Both the position numbers and the translations under genes were made by a program. This document shows positions 10,838 to 21,656 of a stretch of 64,000 bases of DNA, in pieces. Position 1 is the first letter of the stretch; every line of letters begins with the position of its first letter. Location of the stretch: contig JARDYH010000007.1 in assembly GCA_029215795.1 (NCBI GenBank), forward strand, positions 61,496,763 through 61,560,762, written 5' to 3'. The stretch comes from Anniella stebbinsi (Eukaryota > Chordata > Lepidosauria > Squamata > Anniellidae). The notes under the pieces are model-generated. The model did not search any database. It was not told where the DNA came from and saw only the letters and a program-made list of their open reading frames with translations.

Positions 10838-12661
10838 TAGGGATGTGCACTGGATCGGACCCGATCCACGATCCGAGTCCGGTCCAGTGGGAAATCGGAT
10901 AAATTATCCGATTTCCGATCCCGCAGCTGGATCGGCCGATCCAATCCGAACCGGTCCGAAAAAGCTCCGAACCGGTTCGGCGGATCGGCGGATCGGCGGG
11001 CGCCCACTGGCGCCCACCGCCGCTTCCATTGGCAGGCGCCAGCGGGCGCCCGCCGATGAAAGTGGACAGCGGGGGGGGGAGGAGGGGGGCACTTACCTTC
11101 TCGGCCCGGTGGCTCCCGTCCGGCGCCGGCGCCTACTACTACTAGCAGGCTCCGCGGCCTGCTCTAGGGTGGCGCGCCGGGTGATGTCATCACCCGGCGC
11201 GCTACTCTAGAGCAGGCCGCGGAGCCTGCTGGTAGTAGTAGGCGCCGGCGCCGGCCGGGAGCCACCGGGCCGGGAAGGTAAGGAGGGGGTGCGTGGAGGG
11301 GAGGAGGGGGCGCGCGGAGGGGGGAGGGGGGAGGGGGGCCCTTACCTTCCCGGCCCGGCGGCTCCCGTCCGGCGCCGGCGCCTACTACTCCCAGCAGGCT
11401 CCGCGGCCTGCTCTAGGGTGGCGCGCCGGGTGATGTCATCACCCGGCGCGCTACTCTAGAGCAGGCCGCGGAGCCTGCTGGAAGTAGTAGGCGCCGGCGC
11501 CGGACGGGAGCCGCCGGGCCGGGAAGGTAAGGAGGGGGTGCGTGGAGGGGAGGAGGGGGCGCGCGGAGGGGGGAGGGGGGCCCTTACCTGCCCGGCCCGG
11601 CGGCTCCCGTCCGGCGCCGGCGCCTACTACTCCCAGCAGGCTCCGCGGCCTGCTCTAGGGTGGCGCGCCGGGTGATGTCATCACCCGGCGCGCTACTCTA
11701 GAGCAGGCCGCGGAGCCTGCTGGAAGTAGTAGGCGCCGGCGCCGGACGGGAGCCGCCGGGCCGGGAAGGTAAGGAGGGGGTGCGTGGAGGGGAGGAGGGG
11801 GCACGCGGAGGGGGGAGGGGGGAGGGGGGCCCTTACCTGCCCGGCCCGGCGGCTCCCGTCCGGCGCCGGCGCCTACTACTCCCAGCAGGCTCCGCGGCCT
11901 GCTCTAGGGTGGCGCGCCGGGTGATGTCATCACCCGGCGCGCTACTCTAGAGCAGGCCGCGGAGCCTGCTGGAAGTAGTAGGCGCCGGCGCCGGACGGGA
12001 GCCGCCGGGCCGGGAAGGTAAGGAGGGGGTGCGTGGAGGGGAGGAGGGGGCGCGCGGAGGGGGGAGGGGAGAGGGGGGCCCTTACCTGCCCGGCCCGGCG
12101 GCTCCCGTCCGGCACCGGCGCCTACTACTACCAGCAGGCTCCGCGGCCTGCTCCAGGGTGGCGCGCCGGGTGATGTCATCACCCGGCGCGCTACTCGAGA
12201 GTAGGCCGCGGAGCCCGCTGGTAGTAGCTGCCGGCGCCGGACGGGCCGAGAAGGTAAGCAGTGGCGGGGAAGGGGGCTTACCCCCCCCCCGGAGCCATCC
12301 GCTTCTATCCGCTGGCGCCCGCGGGCGCCAGCGGATGGAAGCGGGCGGCCCCAGGGGGGGTAGGGAGCGCGGGGGAGGGGGTTTACCTGCCGGGGCCGTC
12401 CACAGCGGACGGCCCCGGGGGGGGGAGGGAGTTAGGCCCCCCCTTACCCACCCGCCGCCATTTTTTCCTCATAGACTTGCATTGCAATGCAAGTCTATGG
12501 GGAAAAAAATGGCGGCCGATCCAAAAATGTACGATTTTTGGGTCGGGATCGGACTCGATCCGGTCCGGGGGGCCTCCGATTTTGTCCGAACCGGTCCGGG
12601 ACAAAATTGGAGGTCCCGATCCGGGTCCCGATCCGATCCGGGGGGTCCGTGCACACCCCTA
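10838..12661 (+). mobile_element. Element B: GC-rich palindrome-chain hAT MITE, 5 units
   Basis: Termini are TAGGGATGTGCAC and GTGCACACCCCTA. Exact 8-bp duplications ATGAAATG lie at 10830-10837 and 12662-12669. Same module order as element A. The first left arm has CGGCCCGGTGGCTCCCG, matched by CGGGAGCCACCGGGCCG in the first right arm. Internal units carry CTACTACTCCCAGC on the left and GGAAGTAGTAG on the right, a variant shared only with element D, so B and D form one subfamily. Length 1824 bp, longer than A because of two more array units. Confidence 0.93.
11092..12258 (+). repeat. Tandem palindrome array of element B (5 units)
   Basis: GTGATGTCAT centres start at 11181, 11430, 11672, 11921 and 12170, giving periods of 249, 242, 249 and 249. 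The 7-bp differences come from an extra GGAGGGG in the spacer. Each palindrome is bounded by CTTACCT and AGGTAAG. Confidence 0.93.
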
Positions 12662-12669
12662 ATGAAATG

Positions 12670-15600
12670 TTAAACTTTGCAGGATCCATATTTACTTTGT
12701 TAATGATATGTACAGCAGTGACAATTGGATCCAGTGGGATGCAAACATTGTGGGGGTCGACACGGCACCAGCCAACCCCACACAAATCTCATGGAAGAAT
12801 CCACGTCCCGGAGCACAGTCTATGCTACACATTTTCAGATTGACATAACAGCAGAAACAGACACTTGGCCTTCAAAGAATTTCAGCTTCCCACTTTAAAA
12901 TAATGAAAACCAAAACGTCCTTCGCTCTCTTACAGCAGTGCCTTAAGAAAAACTCGAAATTAGGGGTGTGTGGAATGCTCCCGAGAGATTTCACTACTCT
13001 TACAGAAACCCATTTTCTTCCCTTGAAATTCCTCTCATGTTTTGAACCTGTAAATTCAACTTGAAATTGCCTGCTAGGTAGAAGCGGACAGCAACATAGA
13101 GATGGACAAATAATATGCCTGGAGTGATATTTGCTCCCCTTGTTGCAATTGTTTTGTTTCCTTCAGAAATCCTGGGATTTTTGCTCAAGGAAGAGTCTCC
13201 ATCCTCCACTTGAAAATGTGCTTTAAGCAAAAATCCAGCTGCAACGCAAAACCTACAAGGGCGGGGACAAACTTTTCACAAATTTGTAGAGTTGTAGACT
13301 TCCGAACAGCTTCTTACCCTTAGATGTGTGCTTAAAGCCAAACTAGTAAATGCGAAAGTCTCTACTGGTCTTTAGCTGGACGCAGTGAAGTGCTAAGTTA
13401 CTATGTCTGCATGGAAATTGAACAGAGCTGTAAAGCAAAATAGCATAGCAGCGCATAATGTAACTTTTCATTACTGTTTTGAGTGCAAGCAGATTTTCAG
13501 CCCAATGCCACGGGCTCCCTGCTTTTGGCTGATGGAGTGGCTGAATAATAATAATAGTAAAAAAAGCCTTCTGACTTTCTAAAGAACATTGCTAACACCA
13601 GAAGATCAGTTTTATTCTTGTTGAAAGGTCTGGTAGGGAGGGAATGTGTTGGCTTTACTGCTCAAGGGATTTTGCTAGCGTCACATCTGCTATATATATT
13701 TAGATGTTGAGTTCCGTTCCTTGACTATGGCAGAGACAATCCATCTATTAGAACAGCCCTCCCCAAACTGGTATCCTTCAGATGTTTTGGACTATAACTC
13801 CCATCGCTTTCTGAATGAAAATGGAGTACATTGACATTTCAATGCAAGATGAAGGATTTTTTCCCCATCCTTATCACTTAAGGAATTGCAGTCTAGTGTA
13901 GGAATGCATGATAAATTTGTTTCAGTTGGTTTTGATTTAGCCAGTTTGCACCTTTTGGACTGAACACAAGGAATTGGACACTATCTGCGATCAAAGTCCG
14001 TGCATTTCCAAACTTGCAATGTGATTCGCAGCCCAAAATGTGTGTGGGGGGGAGTGTTTGATACCATGTGTACATTTGAAAAATGTGCATACTTTTGAAA
14101 AATGCACACAAATACTTTAATCAATGGGAGAAAATGGCTTTGGCTGATTCACACATCGCTCTTCTTCTGATGGGTGAATTATTCCCCGAGCTCACATAAG
14201 ACTCACTCTGAAATCAGGTGAGATTTTTCTCCCCAAGCTGGGAAACAGTTCAGTTCATTTCTCATACAACACAGATTTGATATTGTTTCTCAGGAGCAGT
14301 CTTTCAAAACACCCCGCTCCGTCATTGTCTCCATCAGTTTCCCATAGGGGTTCTTCCTGAGATATCTGCTGCTGGGGGATAAAAACATGCACAGCCGTCA
14401 TTCAGAAAAGGTTAAAATGTCCTTTATGGGCAACCCCTTAGCAAGCCAATGGGAACTTTACCCCCTGTTCATTTGTTAAAGGGCTGCTATGAAAAGCTAT
14501 GCTTAAGAAAAACAGGGACTGGGTGGGGGTGGGGGAACATCAGCTTTGTGAGGGATCCTCTTACCCCCAGTGTCCCCACCCTCCACCCCTATTTGGGAGG
14601 ACAAGAATCTAAGCATATTCCAGATCAGCGCTATACTGATGCTCAAGCAATAGCAGGACAACTAGAAAACCTTTCCCTTACTACCTAGCAGTTGCTGGTG
14701 AAATACCCCTCATCTGCCCAGCTCCTAGTCTTGTGATCTAGGCCTTAGCTGGGTAGCTCCTCTGCTGCCTCAGCTCTGCTCCTTGCATTGCTGGACAGCT
14801 CCCTTGCTGAGTCAGGGAATCCGACTCATAGAGCGGAAGTTGTGGGAAGGATTCCCAAATCATAAGCCGTGTCTCGTATGGCCTCACTTTCCAGGTATGG
14901 GATCACACTTCAGTGCTTTGAGACCAACTGCGATTGTTGCTGAGCTTCTTGAAGCCAATTCACAGAAGGAGGGCTCTGAGGCCACCTGTGTGGCAAATTG
15001 TTCCTCCATACAGGTTTTCCCTTCCTTGCTGAGACTAATTAGAAGAGCCCCACAGCAAAAGCAGGCAAGGCAACGAATGTCGTTCTTAATCCCCGAGCCC
15101 TTCTGTCAAGAATTCGTCACTACAAGAAGCAGGAGGTATTGCTCTGAGTTTTGGTTGCTAATGCCAGGCAATATATGCGCATCCTCTCCTGTACATGTAG
15201 CAGAAATGCCCTCATTATGACAATAAGGGAAAGAAGCTCTTTCTTATTTGCAAATGTCCCTTGGGGAGATTGAGAAATGGTCTAATGGGATGGATTGTTT
15301 CCTGTATTGGGGAAGACTCAAAACTCTTCATCTTGCAAAAGAAGGATCAACCAGCCACATTGTCCTGCGTCGGCTGGAACTGATCCTGAGGGAAGGAGCT
15401 GACCAAAAAGCCAGCTAAAAAAACAGGCAGATGTTCAAGCACACAGGTTTCAGCATAGGGGTTCAAGCTAAGGCAGCACAGGACAAGGTCCAGGAGGCAT
15501 AGTAGAAGACATGGCAGGTTTTTCTCACCAGATCCTGTTGAGCCCCACTAAGGGCTCAGCTGTAGTACATTAGAGCTCTCTGACCAGAGTCCTACTCATG

Positions 15601-17089
15601 AGGAGTTGCTTTCTCCTGAGGAGTCCTTCTTTGCAACTGAGAACTCCTTTTCATACAAGACCTACTGGCCTGCCATTTGGGGCAGTGACTTATCTGGCTT
15701 CTCCTGATCTCATGGCAGTGAGTGATCTGGGGCGCTATTGCCTTCTGGGAGTCCCAGCTCTTCCTCTGAGGAGGATTCCTCCAGTAGGGCATGTCATAAA
15801 TGTCGATTTGTCTTCTGTAAATGGAGTTTAGTGGATGTCATCAAAGCTTTGAGAAATGGCAATTGAAGAGGAGGGTATGTTTAGCATGTAGAAGAGTTTG
15901 TTGGGTCTCTTCAGTTGGTTGCTGTTTTTATTCTGTTCTTGTTGTGTTTTTAAGTGTGTTTTAGGAAGCAGTCCTATTGCTCCTAGACAGCATCTGAGGG
16001 GCCATAGGATATATTGGATCCCCTGATCCGAGGTCAGAGTTAGTACTCTGACCTCGGATGGAAGAATTGGAGTTCCAAACCCCCTCCCCCTCAGAGCTGG
16101 CACAGAAAAAGGAATGCACCGGCTGCTCTCTGAGGTCAGAAAAGAGAAAATGGCATTTCAGTGGGTGGGGTGAGGAGGAGAGTGGAGAGACCAGGATATG
16201 AGCTATCCTGAGGCCTCCACAGCCTCCTTCCCTCCTCTCCAAAATGATCCAGCTAGACAGGCAAAAAAAAACCCCATATAGTGGAAAATGTAGAGCGGGA
16301 GGATGGGGAGGCAAAGACCCAGGTTTTGTCTGTTTGGTGGGAAATTGTCCAAACTGGTAGAAATACCCCACCTGCATTGCTCTGGTCCTACCTAGTGTGG
16401 CCCTGGTTTGGCCCTCTATGCCCTTAGCCCCACTGACTGTGGCTATGCAGCTCCCAAACCCCTTCCATATTTGAAATCCCCCCCCACCCTGGGCCAAAAA
16501 TGATTACCCGCATTGGGAGAAACCGCCTAATGTGGGGCTAGGCAACGCAGTGTCTGCAGGCAATAATCCACCTGCATATCCCTCCCAGTGCTCCACCCAC
16601 AAAGCACCCTGCTGATAGCCTGCAGTTATTCTTTTCTGTTTTATTGCTCTTAGCATCATGTTCATTTCATGGACCAGAAACGAAGTCATGAGAGAGGATT
16701 ACTTGGCTTGCGGGTGCTCCTGCCCCTCCTCATCCCACTCCTCGCTTGGATCTTCTTCCTGTAACACCCTTTCTCCCCTTTTCGGTCGGTGACGGATGAG
16801 ACGAAACGTTCACAGCAGTCCCAAAAGACCTTGCGAGCCGTATCGCTGCAATCGATACCAAGTTAGCACTGACATCAAGGAGAACCACTCTCACAAGGCT
16901 GCCTTGTAAGCACCCCGGCTTTTTAGACATTTCATCTCCATCATCTCTCTGCCTTGGAGGGACTGTGGCAAAGTCAGTTTTCGAAAGCTGTTGTCTCTGG
17001 GTCATTATCACGGAACAACAATTCCAAGGGCAAAGAGTTCTGAGCAGGGATGTTGGAGGAATCCATGCAGGTGGTGGAGTTTAACTAGG
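12670..17089. other. Mostly unique intergenic DNA
   Basis: No gene is recognised. About 13752-13805 is a fragment of a common MITE containing TTTTGGACTATAACTCCCAT. About 13899-14157 resembles a decayed AT-rich TAGGG-type MITE (TAGGAATGCATGA left end, GATTCACACATCG right end), but no target duplication was found. About 15590-15800 shares CTCTTCCTCTGAGGAGGA with 32585-32640, so both are parts of one dispersed repeat. The 178-codon minus-strand frame at 15961-16497 shows no domain and looks like chance. Confidence 0.45.
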
Positions 17090-17097
17090 GTTCCTAC

Positions 17098-18289
17098 TAG
17101 GGATGTGCACTGGATCGGACCCGATCCACGATCCGAGTCCGGTCCAGTGGGAAATCGGATAAATTATCCGATTTCCGATCCCGCAGCTGGATCGGCCGAT
17201 CCAATCCGAACCGGTCCGAAAAGGCTCCGAACCGGTTCGGCGGATCGGCGGATCGGCGGGCGCCGACTGGCGCCCACCGCCGCTTCCATTGGCGGGCACC
17301 AGCGGGCACCCGCCGATGAAAGTGGACAGCGGGGGGGGAGGAGGGGGGCGCTTACCTTCTCGGCCCGTCCGCTCCCGTCCGGCACTAGCAGCTACTACCA
17401 GCGGGCTCCGCGGCCTGCTCCAGGGTGGCGCGCCGGGTGATGTCATCACCCGGCGCGCTACTCTAGAGCAGGCCGCAGAGCCCGCTGGTAGTAGCCGCCG
17501 GCGCCGGACGGGAGCGGACGGGCCGAGAAGGTAAGCAGGGGGTGCGTGGAGGGGAGGAGGGGGCGCGCGGAGGGGGGAGGGGGCCCTTACCTTCCCGGCC
17601 CGTCCGCTCCCGTCCGGCGCCGGCGACTACAACTACCAGCAGGCTCCACGGCCTGCTCTAGGGTGGCGCGCCGGGTGATGTCATCACCCGGCGCGCTACT
17701 CTAGAGCAGGCCGCGGAGCCTGCTGGTAGTAGCCGCCGGCCCCGGACGGGAGCGGACGGGCTGAGAAGGTAAGCAGGGGGTGCGTGGAGGGGAGGAGGGG
17801 GCGCGCGGAGGGGGGGAGGGGGCCCTTACCTTGCCGGCCCGGCCGCTCCCGTCCGGCGCCGGCGACTACTACCAGCAGGCTCCGCGGCCTACTCCAGGGT
17901 GGCGCGCCGGGTGATGTCATCACCCGGCGCGCTACTCGAGAGTAGGCCGCGGAGCCCGCTGGTAGTAGCCGCCGGCGCCGGACGGGAGCGGACGGGCCGA
18001 GAAGGTAAGCAGTGGCGGGGAAGGGGGCTTACCCCCCCCGGAGCCGTCCGCTTCTATCCGCTGGCGCCCGCGGGCGCCAGCAGATGGAAGCGGACGGCCC
18101 CAGGGGGGGTAGGGAGCGCAGGGGAGGGGGAAAAAAATGGCGGCCGATCCAAAAATTTACGATTTTTGGGTCGGGATCGGACTCGATCCGGTCCGGGGGG
18201 CCTCCGATTTTGTCCGAACCGGTCCGTGACAAAATTGGAGGTCCCGATCCGGGTCCCGATCCGATCCGGGGGGTCCGTGCACACCCCTA
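17098..18289 (+). mobile_element. Element C: GC-rich palindrome-chain hAT MITE, 3 units, internal deletion
   Basis: Termini are TAGGGATGTGCAC and GTGCACACCCCTA. Exact 8-bp duplications GTTCCTAC lie at 17090-17097 and 18290-18297. Organisation as in element A, but the segment between the G-rich stretch near 18120 and AAAAAAATGGCGG is missing. That removes the GGCCGTCC hairpin and the left half of the GCATTGCAATGC hairpin. Length 1192 bp. Confidence 0.93.
17351..18009 (+). repeat. Tandem palindrome array of element C (3 units)
   Basis: GTGATGTCAT centres start at 17437, 17675 and 17911, periods 238 and 236. The first two units have CCGTCCGCTCCCG on the left and CGGGAGCGGACGG on the right, another arm version that matches within each palindrome. 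Confidence 0.92.
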
Positions 18290-18297
18290 GTTCCTAC

Positions 18298-20784
18298 TAG
18301 GCTCACCACCTAGTAGAAACCCTAGTTTCAGTTCCCCCTGTGGTGCCCAACTTGTTCTGCAGCAAGTCAGGCTGGTTCATGGACTTTCTGGAAACTTTGC
18401 ACACTTGGGGGTAGAGTTCTGCACTTTGTGCAAATTTCTAAGCAATCTGCCCACACATTGCTGCAGAATATGCACAAAATATGGCCAAATTTGTGGAAAT
18501 TGCCCAGAAAGTTGCGCAAATTACAGAATGCTCCCAAACAAAATGTGCAAAGAAGTTCTTGGTGTTCAGAAAGCATCCCATAACTCGGCGTGCAGGTGAA
18601 AAGTGAGTCATATGTACTGCGGAACTCTGTTGAGCCAAGAGAGAATCAGATTTTGCAGGGAAGGGCATCCCTAGTTCCAAGGGTCTTCATCTCTGCCAGC
18701 TGTTGGGACATTTACAAATCAAGGAGTACAAAATCACTCAAACATCATGGAGAACAACTTCATCCACCAAAACATTGTTTTCATAATTTCATTATTACAA
18801 ACATATTTTTTCTGTGTTCGTAAAAGTCACACGTGGTTGCTTTTGTTCCATTATTCATTTTTGAGTTCTTTCTGTCGGTGTCCTTTCTTGCTTTTACTTG
18901 AGGGTAGAGATTTTGGAGAAATCTGAAATGGAATGAAATGAGTTCAGATTTCTAAGAATCTGACCAATGGATTCCAGGGTCAAGGCTTTTCCCAACTCAC
19001 ATGGATTCTATGGACTTGTGGATTAGGTGTTCCCCCCGCTTCTGAAATTTTACACAAATTTAGTCATAGAAAAATACAGTTAAAAAGAACAGCTGAAAAA
19101 TACACATTTCCCTCTTAGGCTAAAGCAAGGAATTGCACATGGGAAGGGGGGTATTTGCGCACTTTTGAAAGTGCAAACATGTGTAAGTTCAGGGAATGGG
19201 AGAAAATGTGATTCTGTCGATCGTAACATTTCATAAGCGTTATCCTATTCACATTCAAGCGTTGAGAATGGGAAGTGTTGACATGATTTACAAACAGGGA
19301 CTAAATCCTCTGATTTCCCGAGTGCTGTTGCAGTCATGTCTGCTTTGTGAGCTTCTTGAAAATAACTAGTCGGCCACTGTGCCAACAGAATGCTGGATTA
19401 GAGAGGCTTCAGTCTGATCCAATGTGCTTCTTAGGTTCTTCTTAACCTTAATTCTTAAATTTCTCAGGAGAGTCTCTGAACACTCATGGGGTGTCACCAA
19501 ATTATGCCTAAATGAAATCTGAAAGTGAATGTTGATGTTCCTCCTCAGGCAGAACATCTGAAGGTCTTTGAGGGCCACAACCATGGTAAGAGTAGTGACA
19601 TTCCTTAAGCAGTTTTTTTGAGCCTCCCCGTGTTCCCCAGTACTGACCAGTACTGACAGTACCACTTGCAACCTGGATTGTTCATTGCGTCCATATTTAC
19701 TCTCCCTCTCATCTCTCTTCCCCAGCCCACTGGGGAAACACATATTTCTTTGAAGTGTACAAGCAGATTTGGTTATGATGAATTACTGCAGGAATCCAGG
19801 AGTCTGCGCAGGCTGACAGTTAGTCAATGGCACAACGCAATTGAGCAAAACTGCCAAATGAAGGGTAGTTTGCTTCAGCACAATCCAATCATCCTGTCAG
19901 ATAATTTGTCCTCCAGCTCACCTACTGGACTGGCATTTCAGAAGTCTGGTTTTACCAACTTCTCAGCTCTCGTTGTTATCCTTGATCCCACCACAAAATG
20001 TTATGGAGGGTTGACGTTGAGGTGGGGTGGGGATCATGTTTCCTTACTGTGGGCTTTCTTTCTGGTTCTCTTCTGCATTTGAAATGAGCACTTTTCACGG
20101 GGAAGAGACCAGTGACCATGAGTCCTGTGGATTTCAATGGGGACAGAGCCCTCTAGTGGGCATTTTATAGCGCAACCTCAGAAAAGATGGATTAAAAGAG
20201 GTTTATTTTGTGACTCTGAAATTGAGAAAAGGAACGGGAGACGCACAGAAGGTGGACGTCGTCATCAAAAGGACCTGCTATCATCCATGAGTGGCCAATA
20301 ACGAGCATGCTATATAATGCTCATCTGATGACGTTCGTTGACTGGTTGCATTTATTTTGAGTAGGACTGGAAAATAGACACAACCTTGGCAAATTCAAAG
20401 TCTGATAATTCTTGTGTTCCAATTTTGGCCAAATTCTGATTGGGAAACTGTTTGACTGGCCTAATTTACCCACACAATGTTGAATTTAATGTGAATGACT
20501 TCCTTGATTTCTAAAGTGACTATGAGATGCAGGAGGGTGGCTATGCATTTACCTCACCCCTTGAGAATAACTCAGGAAGTGCATACAAATGTTTAACCAC
20601 AAAGTGAGACAGAGCCTTCTCTGCCTGCCAACATGTCCACCTGGCAGATCCCTCTGTCCTGGAAGGGTGAGAGGGTTGCGCACCTGCTTTAACATCTGTT
20701 GCTATCTCTTAAAGACATATTTATTCTGGCAGGTTATTGACAATTTATCTGATTTAGGAGCAGGTAGCATGATGCCCTCTAGAC
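18298..20784. other. Unique DNA and a decayed TTTGCA-rich repeat
   Basis: 18370-18680 is rich in TTTGCACA/TGTGCAAA words and ends in GCATCCCTA, suggesting a decayed member of the AT-rich TAGGG MITE group; no left end or duplication could be fixed. The remaining sequence is non-coding in appearance. A 138-codon frame at 19666-20082 shows no domain. Confidence 0.4.
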
Positions 20785-20858
20785 ATTTAGACTACATTTT
20801 TCATTAGCTAAAGCCAAGCATGAAGAATGGCCAGGGATTACTGGAGTTGTAGTCTCAA

Positions 20859-21358
20859 TCCAAGACAGCTAACAGCATGGGATACAAGCACAGTATTAAA
20901 CAAGCAAGATTAACACCAATCACCAATAAAAACAAGCTAAAAGCTGAAAGAGTGGTAGCTAACACACTAAGACAAATGAACCATAGGAGAGGTAAGCACC
21001 CTTGAGATATGTTTGACAACATCTTGAGAGTGCCTACCCCTGATGTGGTTCATTTGTGTAATGGGTTAGATACCATTCTTTCTGCTTTTAGCTTGTTTTT
21101 TCTTTGTGATTGATGTTGTGAGTGTTTTTTTAGGCTTATAGCTTTTTAAGTTATCATAATGGTTTTAAATGAATTTGTATATTGTATGTTTTGCAGTTCT
21201 AATTTTTGTATATTGTTTTTAAATGTTTTCATCTTATGTAAACTGCCCAGAGAGCTACGGCTATGGGGTGGTATACAAATGCAATAAATAAATACATAAA
21301 TAAAAAATCTTGCTTGTTTAATACTGTGCTTGTATCCCATGCTGTTAGCTGTCTTGGA
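20859..21358. repeat. 500-bp inverted repeat with a 53-bp perfect outer arm
   Basis: Bases 20859-20911 are the exact reverse complement of 21306-21358; both contain GCTAACAGCATGGGATACAA or its complement. Inside, about 20920-20990 pairs imperfectly with about 21040-21115 (GCTTTTAGCTTGTTTT and ATGGTTCATTTGT modules). The right arm also holds an L2-like LINE tail (CTGCCCAGAGAGCTACGG, then AATAAATAAATA). It is a foldback structure of unknown family. Confidence 0.8.
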
Positions 21359-21656
21359 CTTCCCTGGATGGAAACCTGCAGTATGAATTTACTAAAATAA
21401 AGAAATAAAAATAAAGCCAGGGAGCCAAAGAAAAATAATACAAATGTCTAAACAAACCGAAGTTCTTCTAAGGGCAAGCTTCTCTGTCTGCATTGCCCTG
21501 CCAAGTGGGAATGAGGGTTCTGGATTGCACATCTGGGGAAGATCTATGACATAATATGAGGTGGGAATGCTTAAAATCATCACTTTCGTGGACACTAATG
21601 GCTGGTTTATGAAGGAGCGACATCCACACTGCAGTATGTTACCGTGTGATGATTTG

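Noticed and set aside
12962..13260. Another copy starting TAGGGGTGTGTGG
   Set aside because: No CCCTA-type right end and no matching duplication of CTCGAAAT downstream.
15961..16497. 178-codon minus-strand frame
   Set aside because: No domain, low-complexity stretches, overlapped by frames on the other strand.
18380..18680. Intact TAGGG-ended MITE
   Set aside because: A GCATCCCTA end exists but no opposite terminus or 8-bp duplication could be matched.
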